A DNA stretch of 58,099 nt from an uncultured Prevotellaceae bacterium (lineage in GTDB: Bacteria; Bacteroidota; Bacteroidia; Bacteroidales; Muribaculaceae), in the NCBI GenBank assembly GCA_947165485.1, contig CAMVAP010000015.1:1-58099 (forward strand), written 5' to 3'. A program made the translations under genes and the position numbers. The notes under the pieces were generated by a model. The model had not been told where the DNA came from, searched no databases, and worked only from the letters and a program-made list of their open reading frames with translations. Positions 49,976 to 58,099 of the stretch are shown here, piece by piece (the first letter of the stretch is position 1; the number at the start of each line of letters is the position of its first letter).

Positions 49976-51472
49976 ATGGAATTTGGAGCATTAGAAATCG
50001 GAATTGTTGCAGCTGTGATTATTGTGCTGCTATTGGTTGTGTTGTTCACTTGCTATGTGAAAGCTCCCCCCAGCACCGCCTATGTCATCTCGGGTATCAA
50101 GCGTGAACCGCGCATCCTGATTGGCGCCGGTGGTGTGAAGATCCCCATCTTTGAGCGTCTCGACAAGGTGTATCTGGGTCAGTTGACGGTAGATATCCGC
50201 ACCGAGCGCAGTGTACCCACCAACGACTTTATCAACGTGAATGTGGATGCCGTGGCCAAGGTGGCCGTGACTCCCACGCCCGAGGGTGTGCGCCTGGCCG
50301 CCCGCAACTTCCTGAACATGGACCCCGCGACCATTTCGAGTCAGTTGCAGGACACGCTGCAGGGTAACCTGCGCGAGCTCATCGGTAGCCAGGGGCTGAA
50401 GGAATTGAACGTGGACCGTGACGGATTCTCCAACCAGGTCATGGACAAGGCGGCTCCCGACATGGCCAAGCTGGGTATCTCGATTCTCGCATTCAATGTG
50501 CAGAACATCACCGATGAACTGGGATTGATCGAGAACCTGGGTGCCGACAACACGTGGACCATACGCAAGAACGCCGCCATCACCAAGGCGCAGGCCGAGA
50601 AGGACATCGCCCAGGCCAAGGCCGAGAACGAGAAACTGGCCAATGATGCTACCGTGCAGTCGCAGACTGCTATCGCCGAGCGCCAGAACGAACTCACCAT
50701 TCGCCGCGCCGATCTAAAGCAGGAAGCCGACACCCGACAGGCTCAGGCCGATGCCGCCTACCGCATCCAGGAACAGGAACAGCAGAAGGTGCTCAACGAG
50801 AAAGAGGTGGAAGCCCAGATCGCGCGCACCAAGAAGGAACAGGACCTGACCAACGAGCAGATCCGCATCCGTGAGAACAAACTGCTGGCCGAGGTGAACA
50901 AGCAGGCCGATGCCGACCGTTACTCCAAGGAGATCCAGGCCGAGGCCATGAAGTTCCAGATCCAGAAGAACGCCGAGGCCGACCTGGAGAAGCGTAAACG
51001 TGATGCCGAGGCACAGCGCTATGAGGCCGAGCAGGAAGCCGAGGCCATCCGTGCCAAGGCCGAAGCCCAGAAGTTTGCCATGATGCAAGAGGCCGAGGGT
51101 ATCAAGGCCCGTGGAGAGGCCGAGGCCTATGCCGTGCAGAAGAAAGGTGAGGCCGAAGCCCAGGCCATGGAGAAGAAAGCCGAGGCCTTCAAGAAGTATA
51201 ACGATGCCGCTGTGGCCCAGATGGTTATTGAGAAACTGCCCGAAATCACCCGCAACGTGGCCGAGCAGGTAGCCACTATCCAGGGCGTGAACATCTACAG
51301 CACCGGTGGCGATAATGGCGCTGGCATAGGCACCATCACCGGCACGCTGCCCATCGTGCTCGCCCAGGTCAATGACACCGTCAAGAGCGCCGTTGGCGTG
51401 GATCTGGCCAGCATCGTGCGCAAGCATGAGGGTCCCAAGGATACCCCCAAGGACGATACCCCCAAGGCATAA
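49976..51472 (+). CDS. Flotillin-like SPFH-domain protein
   Basis: The 498-aa protein starts with one membrane-anchoring helix (IGIVAAVIIVLLLVVLFTCY). An SPFH/band-7 domain follows (VISGIKREPRILIGAGGVKI, VPTNDFINVNVDAVAKVAV, IGSQGLKELNVDRDGF). From about residue 195 to 420 it is a long Ala/Glu/Lys coiled coil with EAEAxxxKAEA repeats, then a Gly-rich tail ending in KDTPKDDTPKA. This is the flotillin (YqiK/FloT-like) layout. Flotillins organise membrane microdomains. No NfeD partner gene is adjacent, which is a common neighbour elsewhere. Confidence 0.9.
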   Translation: MEFGALEIGIVAAVIIVLLLVVLFTCYVKAPPSTAYVISGIKREPRILIGAGGVKIPIFERLDKVYLGQLTVDIRTERSVPTNDFINVNVDAVAKVAVTPTPEGVRLAARNFLNMDPATISSQLQDTLQGNLRELIGSQGLKELNVDRDGFSNQVMDKAAPDMAKLGISILAFNVQNITDELGLIENLGADNTWTIRKNAAITKAQAEKDIAQAKAENEKLANDATVQSQTAIAERQNELTIRRADLKQEADTRQAQADAAYRIQEQEQQKVLNEKEVEAQIARTKKEQDLTNEQIRIRENKLLAEVNKQADADRYSKEIQAEAMKFQIQKNAEADLEKRKRDAEAQRYEAEQEAEAIRAKAEAQKFAMMQEAEGIKARGEAEAYAVQKKGEAEAQAMEKKAEAFKKYNDAAVAQMVIEKLPEITRNVAEQVATIQGVNIYSTGGDNGAGIGTITGTLPIVLAQVNDTVKSAVGVDLASIVRKHEGPKDTPKDDTPKA

Positions 51473-51498
51473 CGCACCCCTCACCGCCCAATAATAAT

Positions 51499-51589
51499 CA
51501 GGGTGTGTCATAGTTGGCATCTGGAACCTTAGATCGAGCTTCGCCGAGCTAAAGGTTAAAAACAAGATGCGGAATTATGACACACCCTG
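51499..51589. repeat. 91-bp imperfect inverted repeat (long hairpin)
   Basis: Ends 51499-51515 (CAGGGTGTGTCATAGTT) and 51573-51589 match as an inverted repeat at 16 of 17 positions. Inner segments (GGCATCT with AGATGC, AACCTT with AAGGTT) also pair. It lies between convergent genes, so it may be a terminator or a small non-autonomous element. Confidence 0.65.
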
Positions 51590-51611
51590 ATCTGTGTAGA
51601 TGAGGCTGTGA

Positions 51612-54600
51612 TTACTGGAAAGCGTTCTCGCTCAGGCCCTTGCCGCCGATGGCGAGGTCCTTCATGTAGTCAGGAACAGGCTTGCCCAGGTACTTGTCCA
51701 CATAGAGCTTGGCCAGGTACTGGCCGAGCATGAAGCCGTGACCGCGCAATCCGGTGAGCAGACCCACCTCGGGGTCGATGATGTAGCGCGGCTCGATGTA
51801 GTAGCCGGCCCACACGGCATGGAAGCCGACCGATGCCAGATTGGGTATCCACTGGGCAAACATCTCACTCACGATCTTGAGGAAGGCCTGGCTGTTGTAC
51901 TTCAGATTCTGGCGTGCCTCATAGGGGTCGCAGTCGGGCGACGCGCAGCCGATGATCTGGCCCGTGTGCAGGAACTGCTGGCCGTAAACCGCGTTGAAGC
52001 CCTTGTAGTGACGGCGGTCGATGATCATGTCGAGCGAGTCGCCATTGATACCCAGATTGGGCAACCGGCGCGTGATGAAGGCCTGGTGCTTGACGGGGTA
52101 GAGCTGGGTGTCGATGCCGAGCATGTCGGTAAACTTCTCGGAGCCCCAGCCCATAGCGTTGACAAAGTGGTCGCACGTGAACTCCACATAGTGCTTGTCG
52201 TGGCGGCGCACCAGTACGCGGTACTTGTCACCCACGCGCTCAACGTGCAGCACCTCGCAGTCTTCCATCACCTGTCCACCATGCTGCTTGCCCACGGTGC
52301 GCACATACTCGATGGTGCGGCCAGGTGTGGCTTGCCAGCAGTTCTCTGAGATCAAGGCGTGACTGTAAATGTTGTCGTTGGGGTTCCAGTAGGGTGAAAT
52401 CTCACGGGTGAAGTCCTTGCGGTCGATCATGTAGGCCTCGCTCCAGGCGCGTGAGGCGTCGAGTGAGCGGTAGGTGGCATCATCGTGCACGAGGTTGACA
52501 TAGCGGGTCATCTTCAGGTCGATGTTGCAATGTTGCTGGTCGTCGCGGAAGATTTCCAGGTTGTGCATCGCGATGTCGCTGATGTCGGGATTGGAGAAGG
52601 CGGGGCGTCCGCCGCCAATGCAGCGCCACGTCGAGCCGCGGTCATAGTTGACCAGGATGACGCGCTTGCCGGCCTCGGCAAAGTAGCGGAATGCGGCACT
52701 GCCGGCCATACCGCCGCCAGCGACGAGGACCTCGGTCTCGGCCTTCTCGATGACCGATCCGTGTTCAAACACGAAGGTCTCGCGCGTCTCACCGTTATAC
52801 ACGTCGCCCAGGGTGACCTGGTTGGCCAGCGGGGCTCGCGGTGTGCTGTCGCCAGTCACCTCAATGCCATGAGCGCGCAGGATCTGCTTGGCGCGCGACA
52901 CGCAGCGCTTGCCGCGGCAGGGACCCATGCCCATGCGGGTGGTGTGCTTGAGTTCGTCCACCGATATGAATTTGCGGTCGCCCACGACAGCGAGCAGGGT
53001 CTTCACATCCACGTCCTCGCAGTGGCAAACAAAGGATTTGCCCTCCTCCTGGCTGGTGAGGGGACGCAGGGTGACGGGCTCGGGATAGCGCTCCTTGAGG
53101 ATGAACCCGTTCACTTGATTCAGGTCATCCACCTGGGTGGCCTGGACGCGTGCCACATGGGTCTTGTTGTCCTTCTTGAGCACTTTCTCGATGATGCCCT
53201 GGCCCACCTTGGCACCGTTGTCGTCAACGAGGAACACTTCCTTGCCCTCTTCAACGTCATACTCTACCGGCAGGAACACCACGTTCTTGCGCTTGTCGTA
53301 GCCAAAGATGGCCAGGCCGGGGCAGCGGTTCACGCACTGCATACAGCCGATGCACTTGTCATAATCGACGATGGGCACCGATGATGTGGTGGGCTTGGTG
53401 ATGGCTCCCTGTGGGCAGGCAAAGGTGCAGGGGTTGCAGGCGAACCCATACAGGCAGTTCATCTTGATGTATGGTTTCAGGGCCATGCGCTCCTCATTGG
53501 GGAGACGGGGCTGGTCAAGCAGGCGCACGGGGCGTTGCTGTGAGTCGATATACTGGCGAGAAACCTCAAGATAATCCTCATAGGGGAAACGGAGGCCCAT
53601 CTCCTGAGCCACCTCATAGGCCACTTGCTTGCCGCGCAGCACGGCGCTCGTGCCCTCGCCGATGCGGACGGCATCGCCCGCGCCATACACGTTGCGGCCA
53701 AATACCGAGCGACCCTTGACGAGCAGCTGGTTGTCGGGAATCAGACCTGTGCAGATGTTGATGATGTCGATATCGTCAATCACGCGCTCGGTGCCGGGAA
53801 TGGGCTGGAAGTTGCGGCACTCGGCAATCACGGCGCCGGTGACGCCGGTATAATCCTCGTTGGGGATGGCGCGCAGCAGCACGTGGGACGTCATGATGGG
53901 GATGCCCAGGCGGCGCACACGGTTGGCCTGTACCGGGAAACCACCCTCGTGGTCCATACCCTCGATGATGGCCTTGATGGTAGCACCGGCCTGCATGGCC
54001 TGGTAGCTGGTCAGGTAGCCGATGTTGCCGGCACCCACGGTGAGCACGCGCTTGCCCAGCAAGGTGTGTTCCTGGTTCATCATCTTCTGGAACACGGCAG
54101 CGGTATAGACGCCCGGCACGTCATCGTTCTCAAACACGGGCATGAACGGCACGGCACCCGTGGCCACCACCAGATGGTCGGCATCGATGTAGCTCACCTC
54201 CTGGGTGACGATATTCTTCAGGGCGATGCGGCGTCCCTCAAGCAAGTCCCACACGGTGTTATTGAGCAGGATGCCGTCGTGGTTGTCGCCCGCTAGCGTC
54301 TTGGCGATGTCAAAACCGCGCATGCCACCAAACTTCTGCTCCTTCTCAAAGAAGAAGAACTGGTGGGTCTGCATATTGAACTGGCCACCCTCGGTGGCGT
54401 TGTTATCCACCACAATGTTGGGGATGCCCAGTGCGGTGAGTTGCTCACGGCAGGCCAGGCCGGCAGGACCGCCGCCCACGATGGCTACCGTGGTCTTGTA
54501 AATCTTGGTTTCACTGGCCTTGCGGGCATTGCCCTCGGGCATGTAATCCTTGGGAATCTCGCGCACCTCCTTCACACCGTCAACGCTGGTGATGCAGATG

Positions 54601-54833
54601 CGGCGCACCTGTCCGTCAACAAGCATCTCGCAGGCACCGCACTTGCCGATGCCGCATTCCAGGCTGCGGTTGCGGCCCGTGGTGCTGTGACTGTGTACGA
54701 TTAATCCTGCCTGATGCAATGCGGCAGCGATGGTTTTCCCTTTCTGGCCACGCACGGTTCTCCCTTCAAACTGGAATTCCACGTACTCTTCTTTGGGTAG
54801 ATCAAGAATAGGATGATTTTCAATTTTATACAT
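51612..54833 (-). CDS. Multi-domain FAD/iron-sulfur oxidoreductase (HcnABC-like fusion)
   Basis: The product is 1073 aa from the ATG at 54833. Domains in order: an N-terminal plant-type [2Fe-2S] domain (ECGIGKCGACEMLVDGQV; Cys60, 65, 68, 80), an FAD/NAD(P)-disulfide-reductase-like domain (VAIVGGGPAGLAC near 115), a ferredoxin segment with two cluster motifs near 458-515 (CLYGFACNPCTFACP and CIGCMQCVNRCP), a BFD-like [2Fe-2S] segment near 600-645 (CHCEDVD and CRGKRC), and a second FAD (DAO-type) domain from about 700 (VLVAGGGMAGSAAFRYF). The two flavin domains and [2Fe-2S] partners resemble sarcosine, proline or opine dehydrogenases and hydrogen cyanide synthase HcnABC fused into one chain. 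The natural substrate is probably an amine or amino acid, not proven. It is monocistronic. The -7 box TATATTTG lies at 54944-54951. Confidence 0.85.
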   Translation of the reverse strand: MYKIENHPILDLPKEEYVEFQFEGRTVRGQKGKTIAAALHQAGLIVHSHSTTGRNRSLECGIGKCGACEMLVDGQVRRICITSVDGVKEVREIPKDYMPEGNARKASETKIYKTTVAIVGGGPAGLACREQLTALGIPNIVVDNNATEGGQFNMQTHQFFFFEKEQKFGGMRGFDIAKTLAGDNHDGILLNNTVWDLLEGRRIALKNIVTQEVSYIDADHLVVATGAVPFMPVFENDDVPGVYTAAVFQKMMNQEHTLLGKRVLTVGAGNIGYLTSYQAMQAGATIKAIIEGMDHEGGFPVQANRVRRLGIPIMTSHVLLRAIPNEDYTGVTGAVIAECRNFQPIPGTERVIDDIDIINICTGLIPDNQLLVKGRSVFGRNVYGAGDAVRIGEGTSAVLRGKQVAYEVAQEMGLRFPYEDYLEVSRQYIDSQQRPVRLLDQPRLPNEERMALKPYIKMNCLYGFACNPCTFACPQGAITKPTTSSVPIVDYDKCIGCMQCVNRCPGLAIFGYDKRKNVVFLPVEYDVEEGKEVFLVDDNGAKVGQGIIEKVLKKDNKTHVARVQATQVDDLNQVNGFILKERYPEPVTLRPLTSQEEGKSFVCHCEDVDVKTLLAVVGDRKFISVDELKHTTRMGMGPCRGKRCVSRAKQILRAHGIEVTGDSTPRAPLANQVTLGDVYNGETRETFVFEHGSVIEKAETEVLVAGGGMAGSAAFRYFAEAGKRVILVNYDRGSTWRCIGGGRPAFSNPDISDIAMHNLEIFRDDQQHCNIDLKMTRYVNLVHDDATYRSLDASRAWSEAYMIDRKDFTREISPYWNPNDNIYSHALISENCWQATPGRTIEYVRTVGKQHGGQVMEDCEVLHVERVGDKYRVLVRRHDKHYVEFTCDHFVNAMGWGSEKFTDMLGIDTQLYPVKHQAFITRRLPNLGINGDSLDMIIDRRHYKGFNAVYGQQFLHTGQIIGCASPDCDPYEARQNLKYNSQAFLKIVSEMFAQWIPNLASVGFHAVWAGYYIEPRYIIDPEVGLLTGLRGHGFMLGQYLAKLYVDKYLGKPVPDYMKDLAIGGKGLSENAFQ

Positions 54834-54943
54834 GATGGCTGGTTTAATGGTTATTAATTGATTCAGTTCAATGTTATGGGCCACGTTCCCTGCCACAAGT
54901 GCCAGCCATTATTCCAGACCAGGCATGTGCCAAAGAACACCCG

Positions 54944-54951
54944 CAAATATA
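54944..54951 (-). promoter_or_regulatory. -7 box of the oxidoreductase gene
   Basis: On the minus strand this reads TATATTTG, with a TTG 21 bp upstream. Confidence 0.45.
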
Positions 54952-55205
54952 CACATTATTTTATTACAACACCAATTTTTGTGTCATTTTTCTATTTAAT
55001 CCACTTCTAAAACATGATTTTGCAACCCTGTTTACCCGTGTTTGCCAATCTTGCATAAAACCTGTTACCTCAATTCAAGGCCAGCGGCCTTTGGACTTGC
55101 TGAGATGCAGTTGAGGTTAACGGCTCGTGGCAATGAGAGAATAGGAAAGTGAGGCGTCCTCACACTATTAATAGCAATTAATTATCATTTTTCTGATACG
55201 TGTTA

Positions 55206-55236
55206 TTGCTCGTTTGACGGCTTTGTGATAAATTTG
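55206..55236 (+). promoter_or_regulatory. Promoter of the two-gene LRR operon
   Basis: TTG (55206-55208) and TAAATTTG (55229-55236) are 20 bp apart. The leader would be about 175 nt, long for this genome, and includes an imperfect GAGAACTTTTAGTTCGCC palindrome near 55364. Confidence 0.45.
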
Positions 55237-55417
55237 CAAGATTATTGCAGAAAGATAGTATAAAAATATTCAAGTATTTGCAATAATGACCATAGAATTG
55301 CATAACTATCCCATTCTGGATGTTGCAAACTAATGGTTGGTGTTTAAATTCCGTGCTTTGAGCGAGAACTTTTAGTTCGCCGAAGCCATAATGTATAATT
55401 ATAAAAAATGTAAGATC

Positions 55418-55669
55418 ATGAAGGGTAAGATCAATCGGCTAACGTTATTGCTGGCACTGCTGCTGCTGCCCACGTTGGCTCATGCGATCAGCGGCCATTA
55501 TAATGATGCAGGAGGAGGCAACTACTGGTGTAATGTTCAGCGCATGACATCGGTCAATGACAATGCCGCGTCCATCCATCTGGGTCATGTGTCGGCAGGT
55601 GTTTACTTTGTTGAAGCGATTACAATCGATGGTCATCGCGTTGTTAAACAGATTATCAAGCAATCATGA
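55418..55669 (+). CDS. Very small secreted protein resembling an isolated type IX-like sorting domain
   Basis: The product is 83 aa from the ATG at 55418. A signal peptide (RLTLLLALLLLPTLAHA) is followed by only about 60 residues. The last 35 (IHLGHVSAGVYFVEAITIDG, then HRVVKQIIKQS) look like the C-terminal sorting domain of type IX-secreted proteins, whose form is I-L-xxG-Y-V-x-G-x-x-K-I-I. There is almost no cargo between the two ends. It may be a decayed remnant, a decoy or a real small protein. Its stop overlaps the start of the LRR gene by 4 nt. Confidence 0.6.
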   Translation: MKGKINRLTLLLALLLLPTLAHAISGHYNDAGGGNYWCNVQRMTSVNDNAASIHLGHVSAGVYFVEAITIDGHRVVKQIIKQS

Positions 55670-57381
55670 GCAAGTATTGTATATTATTCCTGATGTTGAT
55701 GATGACATCAAGGGTAGGCCATGCCGCCGGCGACATTGTCGCCAGCGGTGTGGTTTACCATTGGTCTGACCAGGAGATGGGTTACGTTGTGACGGGCTGG
55801 GACGGGGAAACGCCCATCCAGTCACTGCACATCTGTGGTACCGTGGATGGCGCGGATGTCGTGCGCATCGAGCCGGGCGCGTTCCAGGACAATACCGACA
55901 TCGTCTATGTGATGATTGACGAGGGCATCACCCGCATCGGCGAGAACGCCTTCAGTCGCTGCCAGAACATGAAATGTGCCGTGTTGCCCGAGGGGCTGGT
56001 GACAATCGGTGAGGAGGCATTTGCCTATTGTGATGACCTCGAAATGTTCACGATACCCTCCACCGTGCGTGATATTCAGGCGCGGGCATTCATGGGTTGC
56101 ACCGGTGTGACCGATGTCTATTTCAATATCACCGATGCCGCGGCCTTGATGGCCGTTCCCGATGAGGCGGGTGCCTTTGTCTGGTGGGATGGTTGGTACC
56201 AAAGCGTCTCGGGTGACTATCAGAGCCTTGACCCGCATGGAGGCATCGAGTTCAACCGCTCGCTGTTGCCCGATACTGTGATCCACAGCGCCACTGGCGA
56301 TGACATCTTCATCGACCACAATCCAGATCATGGCACACTGGTTCATGTGCCTCAAGGCATGTATCAGACCTATATAGACTCCCGCAAACTCGAAGCCTGG
56401 CTCATTGAGGAGGACGACATCTGTTACCCGCTGTGGTGGATTGTCAACTATGGCGTCGTGGGGAGGAAATATACCGTGTGTGATGACCTCACGGGAATCT
56501 ATGTGGATGTGAACGGCGACCTGTATGCCAAGGATGACGACCGCTGGCTCATGCCCGATCGGGTATATCCCGGTGAGGTGGACATCATGAAGAACGTTGG
56601 CTTGATAGAAAACATCGATAACGTGTATGACCAGAGCAACTGGGTGGTGTTGACGGGGCTTGAATATCCCGAAATCTACAAGATGTACCGCATCCAGGGT
56701 GCTACGGTCACCGGCACGTTGATGGACAAGCGCAACCCGGTGATTGCGGTGACCTCTACGCCCATCAAGGGGGACCAGAGAAACTATGTGCACAACACCT
56801 ATGTGGCAGCATCACTTATGAGCCGCACCCAGGTGGCATCAAACGGGCAGACGTTTGCCTTTGTGCGTCCCAAGCCGCAGGAAGTCGCCCACTATGAGTG
56901 GTCGGTTTACTACCAGAACAATCAATTCTACCTCCCTGCACCCGATTCCCAGCAGGGCATCAACAGATATGCAATCAAGGGAGGCATGGTGATATCCAAT
57001 GACTTATACGAAGATCCGCCGATGCCAGTGCTATACGAGAATGGCTACTATCCATTCTACGCTGTGTCGCGCTACAAGGTGAGCGACTCGCGTTACAAGG
57101 TGGGCAACCTGGATTCGCGGCATGGAGGCCCCAGCAGGGTGATAAAAACATTTGAGCCCTATCTGGAGAGCGGTCTCACACCATGGTATGACATCTACCC
57201 CCTGTGGCTACCCGATGAACCGGTGCAAACGTCGGTCGAGCAAATTGAAGCCGATGATGACGTGATCATGTACTATGACTTGCTGGGTCATTGCAGGCGT
57301 GTACCGTTCAATGGCTTTAACATCATCGTCAAGCGCAAAGGGAGTCAGGCTACCGCACTGAAGTCCCTAATCTATAAATGA
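55666..57381 (+). CDS. Secreted leucine-rich-repeat (BspA-type) protein
   Basis: The 571-aa protein has a short signal (YCILFLMLMMTSRVGHA) and BspA-type LRR_5 repeats near residues 60-140 (DEGITRIGENAFSRCQNM, PEGLVTIGEEAFAYCDDL, PSTVRDIQARAFMGCTGV). The rest (residues about 150-530) is a non-repetitive domain with many Tyr and Trp. The C-terminal end (MYYDLLGHCRRVPFNGFNI, then VKRKGSQATALKSLIYK) resembles sorting-type tails. Such proteins are often adhesins. Translation is coupled to the small upstream gene by an ATGA overlap. A GC-rich terminator follows. Confidence 0.8.
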   Translation: MSKYCILFLMLMMTSRVGHAAGDIVASGVVYHWSDQEMGYVVTGWDGETPIQSLHICGTVDGADVVRIEPGAFQDNTDIVYVMIDEGITRIGENAFSRCQNMKCAVLPEGLVTIGEEAFAYCDDLEMFTIPSTVRDIQARAFMGCTGVTDVYFNITDAAALMAVPDEAGAFVWWDGWYQSVSGDYQSLDPHGGIEFNRSLLPDTVIHSATGDDIFIDHNPDHGTLVHVPQGMYQTYIDSRKLEAWLIEEDDICYPLWWIVNYGVVGRKYTVCDDLTGIYVDVNGDLYAKDDDRWLMPDRVYPGEVDIMKNVGLIENIDNVYDQSNWVVLTGLEYPEIYKMYRIQGATVTGTLMDKRNPVIAVTSTPIKGDQRNYVHNTYVAASLMSRTQVASNGQTFAFVRPKPQEVAHYEWSVYYQNNQFYLPAPDSQQGINRYAIKGGMVISNDLYEDPPMPVLYENGYYPFYAVSRYKVSDSRYKVGNLDSRHGGPSRVIKTFEPYLESGLTPWYDIYPLWLPDEPVQTSVEQIEADDDVIMYYDLLGHCRRVPFNGFNIIVKRKGSQATALKSLIYK

Positions 57382-57404
57382 TGATATACCACACTCCACG
57401 CAAA

Positions 57405-57445
57405 AAGCGGCCGGCTGCGCGGGCAGTCGGTCGCTTCGTATTTTT
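57405..57445 (+). terminator. Intrinsic terminator after the LRR gene
   Basis: AAGCGGCCGGCTGC and GCAGTCGGTCGCTT pair with a few G-T matches and are followed by TATTTTT. An outer ACCACA/TGTGGT pair extends the stem. Confidence 0.75.
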
Positions 57446-57487
57446 GATGTGGTACCTCCGGAGTTTTGAAGCAGGCTCCAGCTATAT

Positions 57488-58099
57488 TTAATTCTGGGTG
57501 CCGCTCAGGATGATGTCGATGACAGCGTTGATGTCGGCGATGTTGATTTCGCCATCGCCGTTCACGTCACCGCTGGAATTCTCGCTACCATTCAAGATGA
57601 TGTCGATGACGGCATTGATGTCTGCAATGTTCACCTCCCCGTCGCCGTTAACGTCGCCATGTACAACAGGCTTCAAATCGTCAACAATCTGCCCAAAATA
57701 GGGATACCAGTTCTCATCAGCCAGGTAGGCATCAGCCGTCCCCTGCAGCACATGCAGCGTACGACCAGAGTAATCAGCATTATTACCCAATTTGAATTGT
57801 CGATTTCCGCTCGATACTCTCGAGAGGTCAGCAATGTAGCAATACACATCCGTCAGGCCCCAACAACCAGAGAACGCTTCTTCGCCGATGGAGGTGACGG
57901 AGTTTGGAATGGTGATGTCGGTCAGGCCCCAGCAGCCAGCGAACGCTGAAGCGCCGATGTAAGTGACAGAATTCCCCATCGTCACACTTGTCAGTATACG
58001 GCAAAACCTGAACGCCTCATCACCGATGGAGGTGACGGAATTCGGGATTGTCACGCTCGTCAGGACATCGCAATCATAGAACGCTCTTTCGCCGATGGA
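57488..58099 (-). CDS. BspA-type LRR protein with paired C-terminal dockerin (runs off the right edge)
   Basis: The visible 203 codons are the C-terminal part; the reading frame stays open to the window edge, so the N-terminus is missing. LRR_5 repeats of 22-23 aa are near-identical: VTIPNSVTSIGDEAFRFC, VTMGNSVTYIGASAFAGC and ITIPNSVTSIGEEAFSGC. A linker follows (LHVLQGTADAYLADENWYPY). Two dockerin-like EF-hand repeats close the protein: HGDVNGDGEVNIADINAVID and SGDVNGDGEINIADINAVID. The dockerin suggests a calcium-dependent partner, but no cohesin gene is in this window. Confidence 0.85.
   Translation of the reverse strand, partial: SIGERAFYDCDVLTSVTIPNSVTSIGDEAFRFCRILTSVTMGNSVTYIGASAFAGCWGLTDITIPNSVTSIGEEAFSGCWGLTDVYCYIADLSRVSSGNRQFKLGNNADYSGRTLHVLQGTADAYLADENWYPYFGQIVDDLKPVVHGDVNGDGEVNIADINAVIDIILNGSENSSGDVNGDGEINIADINAVIDIILSGTQN

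Larger units (their letters stand above)
54834..55417. other. Divergent intergenic region of about 580 bp
   Basis: It holds the leftward box at 54944-54951, a member of the GC-rich hairpin family near 55070-55128 (AAGGCCAGCGGCCTTTGG enclosed by ACCTCAA and TTGAGGT), and the rightward promoter at 55206-55236. The 70-codon open frame at 54899 shows no coding character. Confidence 0.5.

Noticed and set aside
54899-55114. 71-codon open frame upstream of the LRR operon
   Set aside because: It overlaps the oxidoreductase promoter and a hairpin repeat and shows no coding pattern.

Overview
The window looks like chromosomal DNA from a member of the Bacteroidales. Many genes are preceded by the Bacteroidetes -7 promoter element TAnnTTTG and lack an obvious Shine-Dalgarno site. 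Secreted proteins have families and C-terminal tails typical of the phylum: FISUMP, BspA-type leucine-rich repeats, head-GIN, plug-and-barrel receptors with a CarboxypepD-like domain, and type IX-like sorting tails. Coding DNA is fairly GC-rich and intergenic DNA is AT-rich. A Muribaculaceae- or Prevotellaceae-like host is plausible, but this cannot be settled from the sequence. There are no rRNA genes, tRNA genes, CRISPR arrays or recognisable transposases.

Layout. 1-412 is the 5' end of metG. 807-5278 holds a secreted beta-helix protein, a Na/Pi cotransporter and a lipoprotein. 5626-13080 is a leftward block: an ECF sigma factor, a membrane anti-sigma-like protein, an exported heptad-repeat protein and two outer-membrane barrel proteins. 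13470-22165 carries housekeeping and membrane genes: a CPBP protease, an esterase-like hydrolase, a MATE exporter, a zinc-ribbon protein, a TPR protein, pyrH, a LOG-family protein and a FadL-like porin. 22462-25713 is a leftward peptidoglycan-turnover cluster: LD-carboxypeptidase, a GH3 NagZ-like enzyme and a beta-flower protein. 27748-35010 runs rightward: a DUF2723 membrane protein, a polysaccharide deacetylase, queG and a CstA-type transporter. 35222-42216 runs leftward: an Ig-like lipoprotein, an MBL hydrolase, a histidine kinase, a HAD phosphatase and a YihY-family protein. 42330-43935 is superoxide dismutase followed by a papain/NlpC-like secreted protein. 44146-58099 holds a head-GIN lipoprotein, a 1316-aa repeat protein with a dockerin, a flotillin, a multi-centre iron-sulfur/FAD oxidoreductase, and BspA-type LRR proteins, one of them with dockerin repeats and running off the end.

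The most unusual content is intergenic. Heptanucleotide arrays sharing a CTAR core sit at gene ends and supply the stop codons of three genes outright and border a fourth. A HAD gene is bracketed by near-identical 111-bp inverted repeats. Four tandem units of about 140 bp separate pyrH from the LOG gene. Three 83-bp direct repeats, each carrying a promoter-like sequence, precede the flotillin gene. There is a MITE-like family with 17-bp terminal inverted repeats, a family of GC-rich hairpin clusters, and one near-parS palindrome. Three genes appear to have their ATG only 5-6 nt from the -7 box and may be leaderless.

All calls rest on reading the sequence and its translations; no database search was run.
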